NCBI GenBank assembly: GCA_955652845.1
Contig: CATPBY010000277.1
Coordinates: 1 to 10,570, forward strand
Origin: an uncultured Terriglobales bacterium
GTDB lineage: Bacteria > Acidobacteriota > Terriglobia > Terriglobales > Acidobacteriaceae
Reading direction: 5' to 3'
Length of the DNA: 10,570 bases
The notes under the pieces were generated by a model. It saw nothing but the letters and a program-made list of their open reading frames with translations, was not told the origin of the DNA and ran no database searches. How positions within the stretch are numbered: position 1 is the stretch's first letter; every line of letters begins with the position of its first letter. The translations under genes and the position numbers were made by a program. Positions 1 through 6,736 of this stretch are shown one piece after another.

Positions 1-2
1 AT

Positions 3-1001
3 TCCAGTGTGGGCGTAATAACCGATCGTGTCGTGGCGCCCGCGTGGGTTGTCGCCCGCTCTGACAGCGCCCGGGTCTACGTCCTTAATAGCGGCAGCGG
101 AACTGTGTCAGTAATCGACACAGCGACGGACCTCGTCATCGGCAGCGTCCCGGTCGGCCCCAGCATAAATTGTGCGGGGCAGCTTCAGAGTTGCGGTTTT
201 ATGCTGTACGACAAAGCGCGGACCCGGCTTTACGTCACCAATCCTGCGTCGACCAAGGTGGCAGTGCTGGATGCTTCCACCGACGCGCTCACCCTTCTGG
301 CAATGGTGGATCTCACCACCGCGCCGAATTCGGTTTGCGTGGGCGGATGCTCGCCACTTTCGATAACGGTTTTGCCGGACGGCAGCCGCGCCTATGCAGC
401 CACTTATCAGTTGAACTCGCTGACAGGCACGCCGTATATAAGCGCGGGCGTCACCGTGATCAATACAAGCTCGAATACAGCGATTCGCGCAATCGCGCTC
501 GGATCCACCAGCATCGACACCGCCAACCCGACCGGCTGCGGTCCGCCTGCTCCGCCCTCTGGCTCGCCGGTGCGCTTCCGGTTGTCGTCCGCGGCCGCGG
601 CTGACGGTACTCGCGTCTATATTTCCAGTTGTGATATGGGGACCACGTCCATAATCCACACCTTCCCTGGGAATTCCAGCTCCGATTCCCTCGCCCTGGC
701 GATGCCAGCTCCAGCCAGCGATTTTCAGCCTTCAACTGTCACCATTACAGCGGCGTCACCAGGCGGAGCAGACACCACCTACAGTTATCAATCTTCCGGG
801 GCTCCTGCTCTCCGCCCTGGCATGAACATCGTCATAACCGGCATGCACGACGCGGCCAACGATGGAACCTTCGCGATTATTGCTGTAGGACCCGGAACAT
901 TTAGCGTCGCTAACCCTTCGGGGGTGGCGGCAACGGGTCAGAATGGTAGTGGGACCGCAACCACGGCGCAGAATCCTGTTTTCACTCTTGCCGGGCCTTG
1001 A
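3..1001 (+). CDS. YncE/YVTN-type beta-propeller surface protein, 3' part (5' end outside window)
   Basis: The reading frame is open to the left edge; a GTG at 9 is in frame, but codons before it (reading S-S) are also open and the protein begins inside a propeller blade, so I read this as the C-terminal part of a longer gene. Repeated blade signatures are visible: VYVLNSGSGTVSVIDTATD, then LYVTNPASTKVAVLDASTD, then GVTVINTSSNTAIRAIALG. Each is a strand-turn-strand unit followed by 'xVIDTxT', the hallmark of the YncE/YVTN family (usually seven blades, secreted or surface-exposed). After about residue 235 the propeller gives way to a Gly/Thr/Ser-rich beta domain containing GMHDAANDGTFAI and GTFSVANPSGVA, a pattern I associate with large extracellular proteins of Acidobacteria. 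The molecular function is unknown; a binding or adhesion role is inference. It converges on the che operon with 26 bp between stop codons and is probably functionally unrelated to it. Confidence 0.8.
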   Translation, partial: SSVGVITDRVVAPAWVVARSDSARVYVLNSGSGTVSVIDTATDLVIGSVPVGPSINCAGQLQSCGFMLYDKARTRLYVTNPASTKVAVLDASTDALTLLAMVDLTTAPNSVCVGGCSPLSITVLPDGSRAYAATYQLNSLTGTPYISAGVTVINTSSNTAIRAIALGSTSIDTANPTGCGPPAPPSGSPVRFRLSSAAAADGTRVYISSCDMGTTSIIHTFPGNSSSDSLALAMPAPASDFQPSTVTITAASPGGADTTYSYQSSGAPALRPGMNIVITGMHDAANDGTFAIIAVGPGTFSVANPSGVAATGQNGSGTATTAQNPVFTLAGP

Positions 1002-1020
1002 GAAGTGAGGAAGTTTGTGG

Positions 1021-1043
1021 AGCGGCTCTAAGCTCCAGCCGCT
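1021..1043. terminator. Possible stem-loop between the convergent genes
   Basis: Perfect 7-bp inverted repeat AGCGGCT (1021-1027) and AGCCGCT (1037-1043) with a 9-nt loop. It straddles the cheX stop codon (1028-1030) and lies just after the propeller-gene stop. It could act as a transcription end for both converging genes. There is no T-run on either side, so it is not a classical intrinsic terminator, and one arm lies inside the coding end of cheX. Weak call. Confidence 0.3.
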
Positions 1044-1519
1044 GCCAGCTCGTGCGAGCGGTTATAGCGCAGCGCGATGTTCATGAAGACATTCCCTATG
1101 CTGGTTTCAAAGCACATCACCAGAGCTTCGGTGTCCTCACTGCCGTGGGCGCCATGTTCGGAGGTGTGGAGCACTGGCGGATGGACCCGGAAGTGGAATC
1201 CTTGATCGTTCAGCGTGGTGACCGCGTTGCCCGCTACCTGGTTTGCCAACTCGCAAACCGTCTCCTTGATGAGTTCGTCGGACTCGGGCAAATCCGCGCC
1301 CGCAAAACGACTGGCCACGCGCAGCGCAGTTTCGGCGTCCAGATCGAAGATGATTCGTCCTTCAATGTCTCCGGTCAGGGAGACCAGCGCAGCGACGCCT
1401 TTGCGACGATAGGCTTCCTCGTCCATGCTGAGGCTTCCCATGGCCATGGGACATCGCAGCCCCTGAGCCAGCACGGCATCGGCCGCGTTGATGAACGGCT
1501 GAATCAGCTCCATTTTCAT
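1028..1519 (-). CDS. cheX: CheX-type CheY-P phosphatase (CheC/CheX family)
   Basis: A 163-residue protein of the CheC/CheX/FliY family, which speeds dephosphorylation of CheY-P in the cytoplasm and so ends the signal. Visible features are the glycine-bearing strand segment VSLTGDIEGRIIFDLD (about residues 46-61) and the single catalytic-helix motif E-x-x-N at Glu90-Asn93, followed by a glycine (ELANQVAGNA). A single copy of this helix and the short length fit CheX rather than CheC, which has two. The start at 1519 follows the cheY stop by 2 nt, and a GGGAG-like ribosome site lies in the end of cheY; a second ATG two codons in (1513) is also possible. It is the last gene of the operon, directly after its presumed substrate CheY, which supports the assignment. 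No truncation seen. Confidence 0.88.
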   Translation of the reverse strand: MKMELIQPFINAADAVLAQGLRCPMAMGSLSMDEEAYRRKGVAALVSLTGDIEGRIIFDLDAETALRVASRFAGADLPESDELIKETVCELANQVAGNAVTTLNDQGFHFRVHPPVLHTSEHGAHGSEDTEALVMCFETSIGNVFMNIALRYNRSHELAAAGA

Positions 1520-1521
1520 AA

Positions 1522-1962
1522 TCAGGCTCCCGCGCCCGCAGCCTGCGCTACGGTACCGTCCTCGCCCAATACGTATTTGATGACTTCGTAGAGCACTTCC
1601 GGTTTGACCGGTTTCTGCACGAAATGGCGGGCGCCCCGCTGCAATGCCGCCACAATGTTCTCCTGATAGCCGACGGAGGACACCATAACGATGCGAGCTT
1701 CGGGATGCTGTTTCACGATTTTTTCGGCAGCCTCGATACCTTCCATCTGCGGCATGGTGATATCCATGAGCACGATGTCGGGCGTGGTTCGCTCATACTC
1801 TGTGATTGCGGTCATGCCGTCTCCAGCTTCGCCAGCCACCTGCCCGCCGAAAGTCTCGATAATGCGAGCCAGATTTTTACGGGCGAAAACAGAATCATCC
1901 ACTACAAGATAGCGGACGGGTTGACCATCCTTGCTGCGTCGTACTGCGGCAAACTGCTCCAT
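1522..1962 (-). CDS. cheY: CheY-type single-domain response regulator
   Basis: A stand-alone receiver domain of 146 residues that would accept phosphate from CheA and carry the signal to an unseen target. All receiver residues are present: acidic pair Asp22-Asp23 (VVDDS), phospho-acceptor Asp67 (VLMDITMP), Ser95/Ser96 (VMVSSVG) and Lys117 (VQKPVKP). There is no output domain; the last ten residues are an Ala/Gly-rich tail. The open frame extends 13 codons further to 2001, but the strong Shine-Dalgarno (1971-1979) lies inside that extension, so I place the start at the ATG at 1962. It sits between cheB and cheX, arguing that it is the cognate CheY of this pathway. The family also includes pilus-type regulators such as PilG/PilH; sequence alone does not decide which motor or process it controls. 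Confidence 0.9.
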   Translation of the reverse strand: MEQFAAVRRSKDGQPVRYLVVDDSVFARKNLARIIETFGGQVAGEAGDGMTAITEYERTTPDIVLMDITMPQMEGIEAAEKIVKQHPEARIVMVSSVGYQENIVAALQRGARHFVQKPVKPEVLYEVIKYVLGEDGTVAQAAGAGA

Positions 1963-1970
1963 AAATACAA

Positions 1971-1979
1971 CCTCCTCCT
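1971..1979 (-). promoter_or_regulatory. Strong ribosome binding site that fixes the cheY start
   Basis: On the minus strand this reads AGGAGGAGG and ends 8 nt before the ATG at 1962, an ideal Shine-Dalgarno. It shows that the longer frame beginning at 2001 is not the true start, and suggests cheY is translated independently and strongly compared with the overlapping genes upstream. Confidence 0.8.
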
Positions 1980-1994
1980 GCAAGTTCAAACCTC

Positions 1995-2019
1995 CCGGCA
2001 TCCTGTTCTTGCCTGCCGG
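1995..2019 (-). other. Intercistronic stem-loop in the cheB-cheY gap
   Basis: Perfect 6-bp arms CCGGCA (1995-2000) and TGCCGG (2014-2019) with a 13-nt loop, placed between the cheB stop (2029-2031) and the cheY ribosome site. This is the only sizeable gap within the che part of the operon. It could protect or process the mRNA so that cheY is expressed differently from upstream genes, or be chance. There is no T-run, so it is unlikely to be an intrinsic terminator. Confidence 0.3.
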
Positions 2020-2028
2020 ACTTAAAAG

Positions 2029-3123
2029 CTAATCTTTTCCCGCGCTGGCCGCTGACCCAACTTCGCTTCTGCGATCCGGCGCGCACTGAGCCATTAAAGT
2101 TTTCGTCAGCGAATCAAGCCCTACCACGCGCAGCGCAAAGCCGCGATCGATGGCGGCTTTCGGCATCCCGTAGACCACGCAGGATTCCTCATTCTGGGCA
2201 ATCGTCATACCCCGCGCCGCTTTCACCATGCCCATTCCAGTGGCTCCGTCTTCGCCCATTCCGGTCATCAAAACCGCGATACTTTTTGGACCGAATTCTT
2301 CGGCCACGCTCTTGAACAACACATCCACCGACGGGCGATGGCCGTTCACCGGCGGTTCATCGTTTAAGACAGCGACGTCGCCAAGCGGCAGTCGTTTTAC
2401 CTTGAGATGACGGCTGCCGGGGCAGATCAAAGCCCGGCCAGCCAGCAACAGATCACCGGACTGGGCTTCTTTGATCCCGATGGCACAGATTTCATCGAGA
2501 CGCCGCGCGAACATTTCAGTGAAGCCTTCCGGCATATGTTGGACCACGACAATGCTTCCCGGAAAATCCCCTGGCAGTTGAGAGAACACATACTGCAGAG
2601 CCTGCGGGCCGCCAGTAGAGATTCCAATGGCCACAATTCTTGTGGGCTGCCTTTTAGGATCCAGCAGGACCTTGCTGGACTTTGGAAGAGTATCCAGCGC
2701 CGGGCTGACCCTGATGCCTCGACACTGAGCCGCGGCCTTGATTTTGGCGATCAGTTCGGCCGCAATCTGCGGCATGCGCGACCAAACGTCCTGCGGCTTA
2801 GCTACAAAATCAAATGCGCCAAGAGAAAGCGCCTGCATCGTGATTGACGCTCCCCGCGTGCTGTGGGAGCTGACGACGATCACCGGAAGCCGGTGACGGC
2901 GCATAATTTCCTTGAGCATTTCCAGCCCGCCCATGCCCGGCATTTCAAGATCAAGAGTAACTACCTGGGGTTTGAGTTCTTCGATTTTCCTGAGGCCGAA
3001 GTTTCCATCCATGGCGGTGCCCACTACCTGGATGGAGCTGTCCTTTTCCAGGATCTGCGGAATCAACTTCCGCATGAGCGCGGAGTCGTCGACCACCAAA
3101 ACCCGTGCGGGGGCGATTGTCAT
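2029..3123 (-). CDS. cheB: CheB, protein-glutamate methylesterase/glutamine deamidase
   Basis: A 364-residue response regulator with two domains, the usual CheB length. Its phosphorylation by CheA activates removal of methyl groups from receptor glutamates (and deamidation of glutamines) for adaptation. Receiver (about 1-125): Asp12-Asp13 (VVDDS), phospho-acceptor Asp58 (VTLDLEMPGMGG), Ser85/Ser86 and Lys109 (VAKP). After a linker, the C-terminal esterase domain (about 155-350) carries the catalytic triad Ser169 (GISTGGPQAL), His196 (VVQHMP) and Asp292 (MTGMGEDGATGM). The ATG overlaps the cheA stop as ATGA, so translation is probably coupled to cheA. No strong Shine-Dalgarno is seen, consistent with coupling. 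The protein ends in a short hydrophilic tail (about residues 351-364). The assignment is secure; all active-site residues are intact. Confidence 0.97.
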   Translation of the reverse strand: MTIAPARVLVVDDSALMRKLIPQILEKDSSIQVVGTAMDGNFGLRKIEELKPQVVTLDLEMPGMGGLEMLKEIMRRHRLPVIVVSSHSTRGASITMQALSLGAFDFVAKPQDVWSRMPQIAAELIAKIKAAAQCRGIRVSPALDTLPKSSKVLLDPKRQPTRIVAIGISTGGPQALQYVFSQLPGDFPGSIVVVQHMPEGFTEMFARRLDEICAIGIKEAQSGDLLLAGRALICPGSRHLKVKRLPLGDVAVLNDEPPVNGHRPSVDVLFKSVAEEFGPKSIAVLMTGMGEDGATGMGMVKAARGMTIAQNEESCVVYGMPKAAIDRGFALRVVGLDSLTKTLMAQCAPDRRSEVGSAASAGKD

Positions 3124-5288
3124 GGCTGCACCCGGGGTGTCGAATTGGGCGCTGTAGTGGCGCGATCGCCGTGCTGCAGCAAAACTCCCGAGCTTACCTT
3201 GCCGGTTCCCTGAGGGCGTGAGCGGGAGTGGCGTTCAATGATGGCGGCAAGATTCACGATCAGCACCACGCGGCCATCGCCCAGAATCGAGGCTCCGCTC
3301 ACCAGGTCTGTCGCCACCGTCTGGTCGTCGAGGGCTTTAATGACGAGCTCATCCTCGCCTTCGAGAGCGTCCACGATCAAGCCCAGTTTCCGATCGCCCC
3401 AGGCAATCACCAGAACGAAAATCTTGCTCGCGGCTTGATCAGGCCGTTCCGCCGCTGGCCTGCCCAGCCGGATAAGAGGCAACACTTGATTGCGCAGTTG
3501 CAGGACTTCGTATCCATCGACCTGATGCAACTCGGATTCCTGGGCGCGGGCGATTTCTGCCACCCCGTTCAGAGGGACGGCATACAGGCGCTGCTCTACC
3601 CGGAACAATAAAGCCTTAATGATGGCGAGGGTCAGTGGCAGCTTGAGGCGGAACGTTGTGCCCTGACCGGGATGGGTGGCGATGTCCACGCTCCCTTTCA
3701 GCCGGTGCAGGACAGTTTGGACGACGTCCAGGCCGACTCCCCGGCCTGCAATCTCGGTGATCTCATCGGCAGTGCTGAATCCTGGCCGCAGAACCAGTTC
3801 AAGAACGTCGGCTTCGCTGAGCGCATCCGCTTCTTCCGCCGTTACCAGCCCTTTTTCCAGGGCCTTCGCTTTTACCTTCCGGCTGTCGATGCCGCGCCCA
3901 TCGTCACTGACTTCCACAACTACCTGGTTGCCATGATGGTAAGCCGTAAGGTGGATGGTGCCCCGAGCGGGCTTGCCCTGGCGGCTGCGTTCCTCCGGGC
4001 TTTCGATACCGTGGCTGATTGCGTTCCGTACCAGGTGCGTAAGCGGCTCTGCAATCGCATCCAGCAGACTTTTATCCAGATCCGTGTCCTCCCCGCTGAG
4101 CAGAAGGTCGACTTCCTTGCCGCATTGTTTGGCCACATCCCGGACCATGCGCGGGAATCGCCGGAAAAGCTGCTCGACCGGAACCATGCGGATTTTCATG
4201 ACCGAGCGTTGCAAGTCACTCAACACCCGCGTCTGGAATGCCATGGCGTCGCTGAAACGGCCCCGCATCGCTTCCTTGGGGAAGCGCCGGGAAAATTCCA
4301 GGAACGTCTGCTGCATCATCGATTTTCCGATGATGAGCTCGCCCACCAGATTGAGCACGCTGTCAATCCGCTCGGCATCAACTCGCAGGATGTTTTCGGC
4401 AGCAGCGGGGAAAGCTTTGCTGGAGCCAGCTTCATCCAGGGATGAAACCAACCGTGCTTCAGGTTCGGAGGCGGGAGCAAGAAGCGCGCTCTTTTCGTCC
4501 GAAATCGGCGGGGCCGCAGGTTTCTTTCCTGTAACTTTCGACTTTAACGCCACCACGCCAACCTTACTGATCACCGTCGGAATGCGGCATTTGGCTGACA
4601 CTTGATCCGCCGATTTATCGCTGGCCACCAGCAACTCGGCATGCTTGGCGCTGGCCGGCGAACCCGGCTCCGGCCGGGCTGCGATAACTTCGCCGACGGA
4701 ACTGAGTGCATTGAGCAGAAGTTGCCGCGCCGCAATTGGCATGGCGCAGTGTGGATCGATAAATGTGGTGACGTGGTACACGCGTTTTCCCAGGCTCATG
4801 GCTTTTTCGGCAGCCAGCTTTTCGTATTCGGTCCAGGCGCTCTGAGCCATGGGTTTGGAAGTCTTCGAGATTTTCTTCTTGCCCCGCTTATTGGGGGCCT
4901 GGGGAGCCTCGGTCAGCGCGCGAATCATTTTGCGCAGGGGTTCGGCTGAGGGCGGTTTCGCTTTCCGGCGATATGCCGCCACCATCGCGTTGAACGTATC
5001 GGCGGCGGAGAAGGCCACTTCGGCGAGGGTCGAATAAGCCGATACGCTGTCGAGCGACAACGCGTCTTCAAGTTCGTGCGCGGAATTGCTCAGTTCGCGG
5101 TAACCGCAGGTAGCGGCGTCCCCTTTGAGGGTGTGAACGATGCGCCGGATGGTACGTACGATTTCGACGTCTCCAGGAGATTTTTCCAGCTTCAGGGCCT
5201 CGTCGTTCAGTGCCTGCAGCAGTTCCTGCGCGCTCTCAAAGAAGAGCTCTTTCAACTCGGATCCACGGTCATCGGTGTACTGGCTCAC
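3120..5288 (-). CDS. cheA: CheA, chemotaxis sensor histidine kinase
   Basis: A 722-residue cytoplasmic kinase that autophosphorylates under receptor/CheW control and passes phosphate to CheY and CheB. Domains in order: Hpt/P1 (about 1-110) with phospho-His52 in VHTLKGDAATCG; a basic linker (about 134-146, KRGKKKISK); a P2-like regulator-docking domain (about 168-248); a second linker; dimerisation P3 (about 298-360, RIDSVLNLVGELIIGKS); ATPase P4 with N box (HLVRNAISHGIE, about 418-429), G1 box (SDDGRGID, 461-468), G2 box (AGRGVGLDVV, 514-523) and GQGTTF (541-546); and the CheW-like P5 (about 553-686). A Ser/Thr-rich tail of some 35 residues follows. The start codon is GTG at 5288, overlapping the cheR stop as GTGA, chosen because a GAGGAG ribosome site lies 5 nt upstream. 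All kinase motifs are intact and there is no fused receiver domain, unlike many pilus or Frz-type CheA proteins. Confidence 0.97.
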   Translation of the reverse strand: MSQYTDDRGSELKELFFESAQELLQALNDEALKLEKSPGDVEIVRTIRRIVHTLKGDAATCGYRELSNSAHELEDALSLDSVSAYSTLAEVAFSAADTFNAMVAAYRRKAKPPSAEPLRKMIRALTEAPQAPNKRGKKKISKTSKPMAQSAWTEYEKLAAEKAMSLGKRVYHVTTFIDPHCAMPIAARQLLLNALSSVGEVIAARPEPGSPASAKHAELLVASDKSADQVSAKCRIPTVISKVGVVALKSKVTGKKPAAPPISDEKSALLAPASEPEARLVSSLDEAGSSKAFPAAAENILRVDAERIDSVLNLVGELIIGKSMMQQTFLEFSRRFPKEAMRGRFSDAMAFQTRVLSDLQRSVMKIRMVPVEQLFRRFPRMVRDVAKQCGKEVDLLLSGEDTDLDKSLLDAIAEPLTHLVRNAISHGIESPEERSRQGKPARGTIHLTAYHHGNQVVVEVSDDGRGIDSRKVKAKALEKGLVTAEEADALSEADVLELVLRPGFSTADEITEIAGRGVGLDVVQTVLHRLKGSVDIATHPGQGTTFRLKLPLTLAIIKALLFRVEQRLYAVPLNGVAEIARAQESELHQVDGYEVLQLRNQVLPLIRLGRPAAERPDQAASKIFVLVIAWGDRKLGLIVDALEGEDELVIKALDDQTVATDLVSGASILGDGRVVLIVNLAAIIERHSRSRPQGTGKVSSGVLLQHGDRATTAPNSTPRVQP

Positions 5289-6190
5289 TCAGTCTCCTCA
5301 ATCTTCTGATACGCAGTGCCGCTGTTTCGGTGGACCATGACGAACTTATCGGTTAATCCCAGGAGGCTTTCGGCGTGTCCCACAAAAAGGTAGCCCTCGG
5401 GATTCAGGCAGCGCGCGAACTTTTCGACCAGGCGCCGCTGCTCAGCTTCATCGAAATACATCATCACGTTGCGGCAAAAGATCACGTCGTTGCGCTGCGG
5501 AAGGTATTCGGTTTTCAGATTGTGGAAGTCGAAATGGACGATCTCTTTGAGCGCTTTCTTTACCGCGTATCGTCCTGCCACCTTGTCGAAATAACGCAGT
5601 CGATAGTTGTAGTCCACTGATTCCATCTGAGAATCGGTATAGGTGCCCTCCTGGCCGGCCCGCAAAACCGAATAGCTGATGTCGCTGGCCATAATTTCGA
5701 CTTTCCAGGGCGATGGAATCAAGGGCTTCGGCGCGGCCGTCTCCGTGGCGTGTGGGGTGCGCAAACGGTGATAAGCAAGAGTGTCTGCCACCAACATGGC
5801 CAGGGTGTACGGCTCCTGGCCGGTGGAGCATCCCGCGCTCCAGATGCGTAACGAAAAATCGCGTCGCGCCTGCTTACGCCGAACCAGGTCCTCCAGCAGG
5901 TGCTTGTGGAAAAGCTCCATCTGCGATTTGTTGCGGAAGAAACTGGTCTCATTGACCGTCAGGTTCTCCACCAGCAGGCTCATTTCGGTCTTGCCGCCAT
6001 CGCTGACGAGAAGCCGGTAGTAGCTGTAGAAAGAGTCCAGTTGGCACTCTTTCAGACGCCGCTGCAGGCGATCCTGCAGAAAGTGTGACCGCCGCTCGTC
6101 GAAATGCATGCCGCATTCCTGGTAAACGAGCGCCTGCAACAGCTTCAATTCGGGTTCGGTAAGCTGCGCCGTTGCGCCTGCTATTCCCAT
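5285..6190 (-). CDS. cheR: CheR, chemoreceptor glutamate methyltransferase
   Basis: An S-adenosylmethionine-dependent methyltransferase that methylates receptor glutamates during adaptation, opposing CheB. From the ATG at 6190 it is 301 residues. The N-terminal helical domain (about 10-75) ends in the conserved LTVNETSFFR (77-86). The SAM-binding glycine motif is WSAGCSTGQEPY (117-128), an acidic MASDIS (167-172) follows, and the conserved FCRNVMMYFD is at 238-247, with GHAESL near the end. A GTG at 6208 would add six residues; neither start has a strong Shine-Dalgarno. I prefer the ATG because a weak GAAAG lies close upstream and the extension is not conserved-looking. The gene begins about 20 nt after the cheW stop and ends in the GTGA overlap with cheA. 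Confidence 0.95.
   Translation of the reverse strand: MGIAGATAQLTEPELKLLQALVYQECGMHFDERRSHFLQDRLQRRLKECQLDSFYSYYRLLVSDGGKTEMSLLVENLTVNETSFFRNKSQMELFHKHLLEDLVRRKQARRDFSLRIWSAGCSTGQEPYTLAMLVADTLAYHRLRTPHATETAAPKPLIPSPWKVEIMASDISYSVLRAGQEGTYTDSQMESVDYNYRLRYFDKVAGRYAVKKALKEIVHFDFHNLKTEYLPQRNDVIFCRNVMMYFDEAEQRRLVEKFARCLNPEGYLFVGHAESLLGLTDKFVMVHRNSGTAYQKIEETE
5294..5299 (-). promoter_or_regulatory. Ribosome binding site supporting the GTG start of cheA
   Basis: Reads GAGGAG on the minus strand, 5 nt before the GTG at 5288 and inside the last codons of cheR. It explains how a GTG-initiated cheA in a 4-nt overlap with cheR is translated. Confidence 0.7.
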
Positions 6191-6210
6191 GGTTTGTCTT
6201 TCGCCCACTG

Positions 6211-6723
6211 CTATTTGGCTGCGGCCGCGGCCCGGGTTTCCCCGGCTGCGGTTCGCCCTTCGCCACTGGAAGCCGCTTCGTTCTTACGCAGACCTTCGCT
6301 GTATTCCAGCAACCTGGCTGGATCGAGCAGCACGATCAGCCGCCCCCGAAACTTGCCCAGCCCAGTCACGCAATTCAGTCCGCTGTCCTGAAACACCGTA
6401 GGAGACAAATCAACATCGGCGGCAGGAATCTTCAGCACCTCAGAGGCGGAGTCGACAATCAGACCGGAAAGCCTTCCATTGTGTTCCACCACCAGGATCC
6501 GGTTACGCCGCGCCGGGTGGATATTTTTCTCGCCAAAGCGTTTACGGAGATCGATCACCGACACGATCTTTCCCCGCAGATTGATTACTCCCTCCATGTA
6601 TTCCGGCGCATCCGGAACAGCCGTAATCTCAGGCACCCGGACGATCTCGTGCAGCGCAGCGATGGGGATGCCGTAAGTTTCACGCCCCACCTGGAAGCCG
6701 ACGATGTGCAACTCTCGATCCAT
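6211..6723 (-). CDS. cheW: CheW, chemotaxis coupling protein
   Basis: A single CheW-like domain of 170 residues that links the receptor signalling tip to the P5 domain of CheA. Conserved features are the opening strand IVGFQVGRETYGIPI, then IVRVPEITAVPDAPEYMEG, the hallmark VINLRGKIVSVIDLRKRFG (about 46-64) and LSGLIVDSASEVLKI. The last 25 or so residues (Ala/Gly/Glu-rich, ending AAAAAK) lie outside the fold. The frame is open to 6834, and ATGs at 6834 and 6771 exist, but both overlap the mcp end. I chose 6723 because AGGA sits 5 nt upstream, the start falls 13 nt after the mcp stop, and CheW proteins usually begin just before this strand. The 6771 start (186 residues) remains possible. Confidence 0.93.
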   Translation of the reverse strand: MDRELHIVGFQVGRETYGIPIAALHEIVRVPEITAVPDAPEYMEGVINLRGKIVSVIDLRKRFGEKNIHPARRNRILVVEHNGRLSGLIVDSASEVLKIPAADVDLSPTVFQDSGLNCVTGLGKFRGRLIVLLDPARLLEYSEGLRKNEAASSGEGRTAAGETRAAAAAK

Positions 6724-6728
6724 GAAGG

Positions 6729-6732
6729 TCCT
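6729..6732 (-). promoter_or_regulatory. Ribosome binding site favouring the short cheW start
   Basis: AGGA on the minus strand, 5 nt before the ATG at 6723, in the short gap after the mcp stop codon (6737-6739). The alternative ATG at 6771 has no comparable site. Confidence 0.5.
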
Positions 6733-6736
6733 GGTT

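Noticed and set aside
108..659. Minus-strand open frame (183 codons) opposite the propeller gene
   Set aside because: Arg-rich composition typical of a reverse-frame shadow; the plus-strand frame has clear YVTN blade repeats.
998..1591. Plus-strand open frame (197 codons) opposite cheX and cheY
   Set aside because: The minus-strand frames encode well-conserved CheX and CheY residues; this frame has no family resemblance.
3672..4445. Long plus-strand open frame (257 codons) opposite cheA
   Set aside because: It lies wholly antisense to the ATPase region of cheA, whose motifs are all intact; its translation shows no domain pattern and is rich in residues expected from a mirrored high-GC codon pattern.
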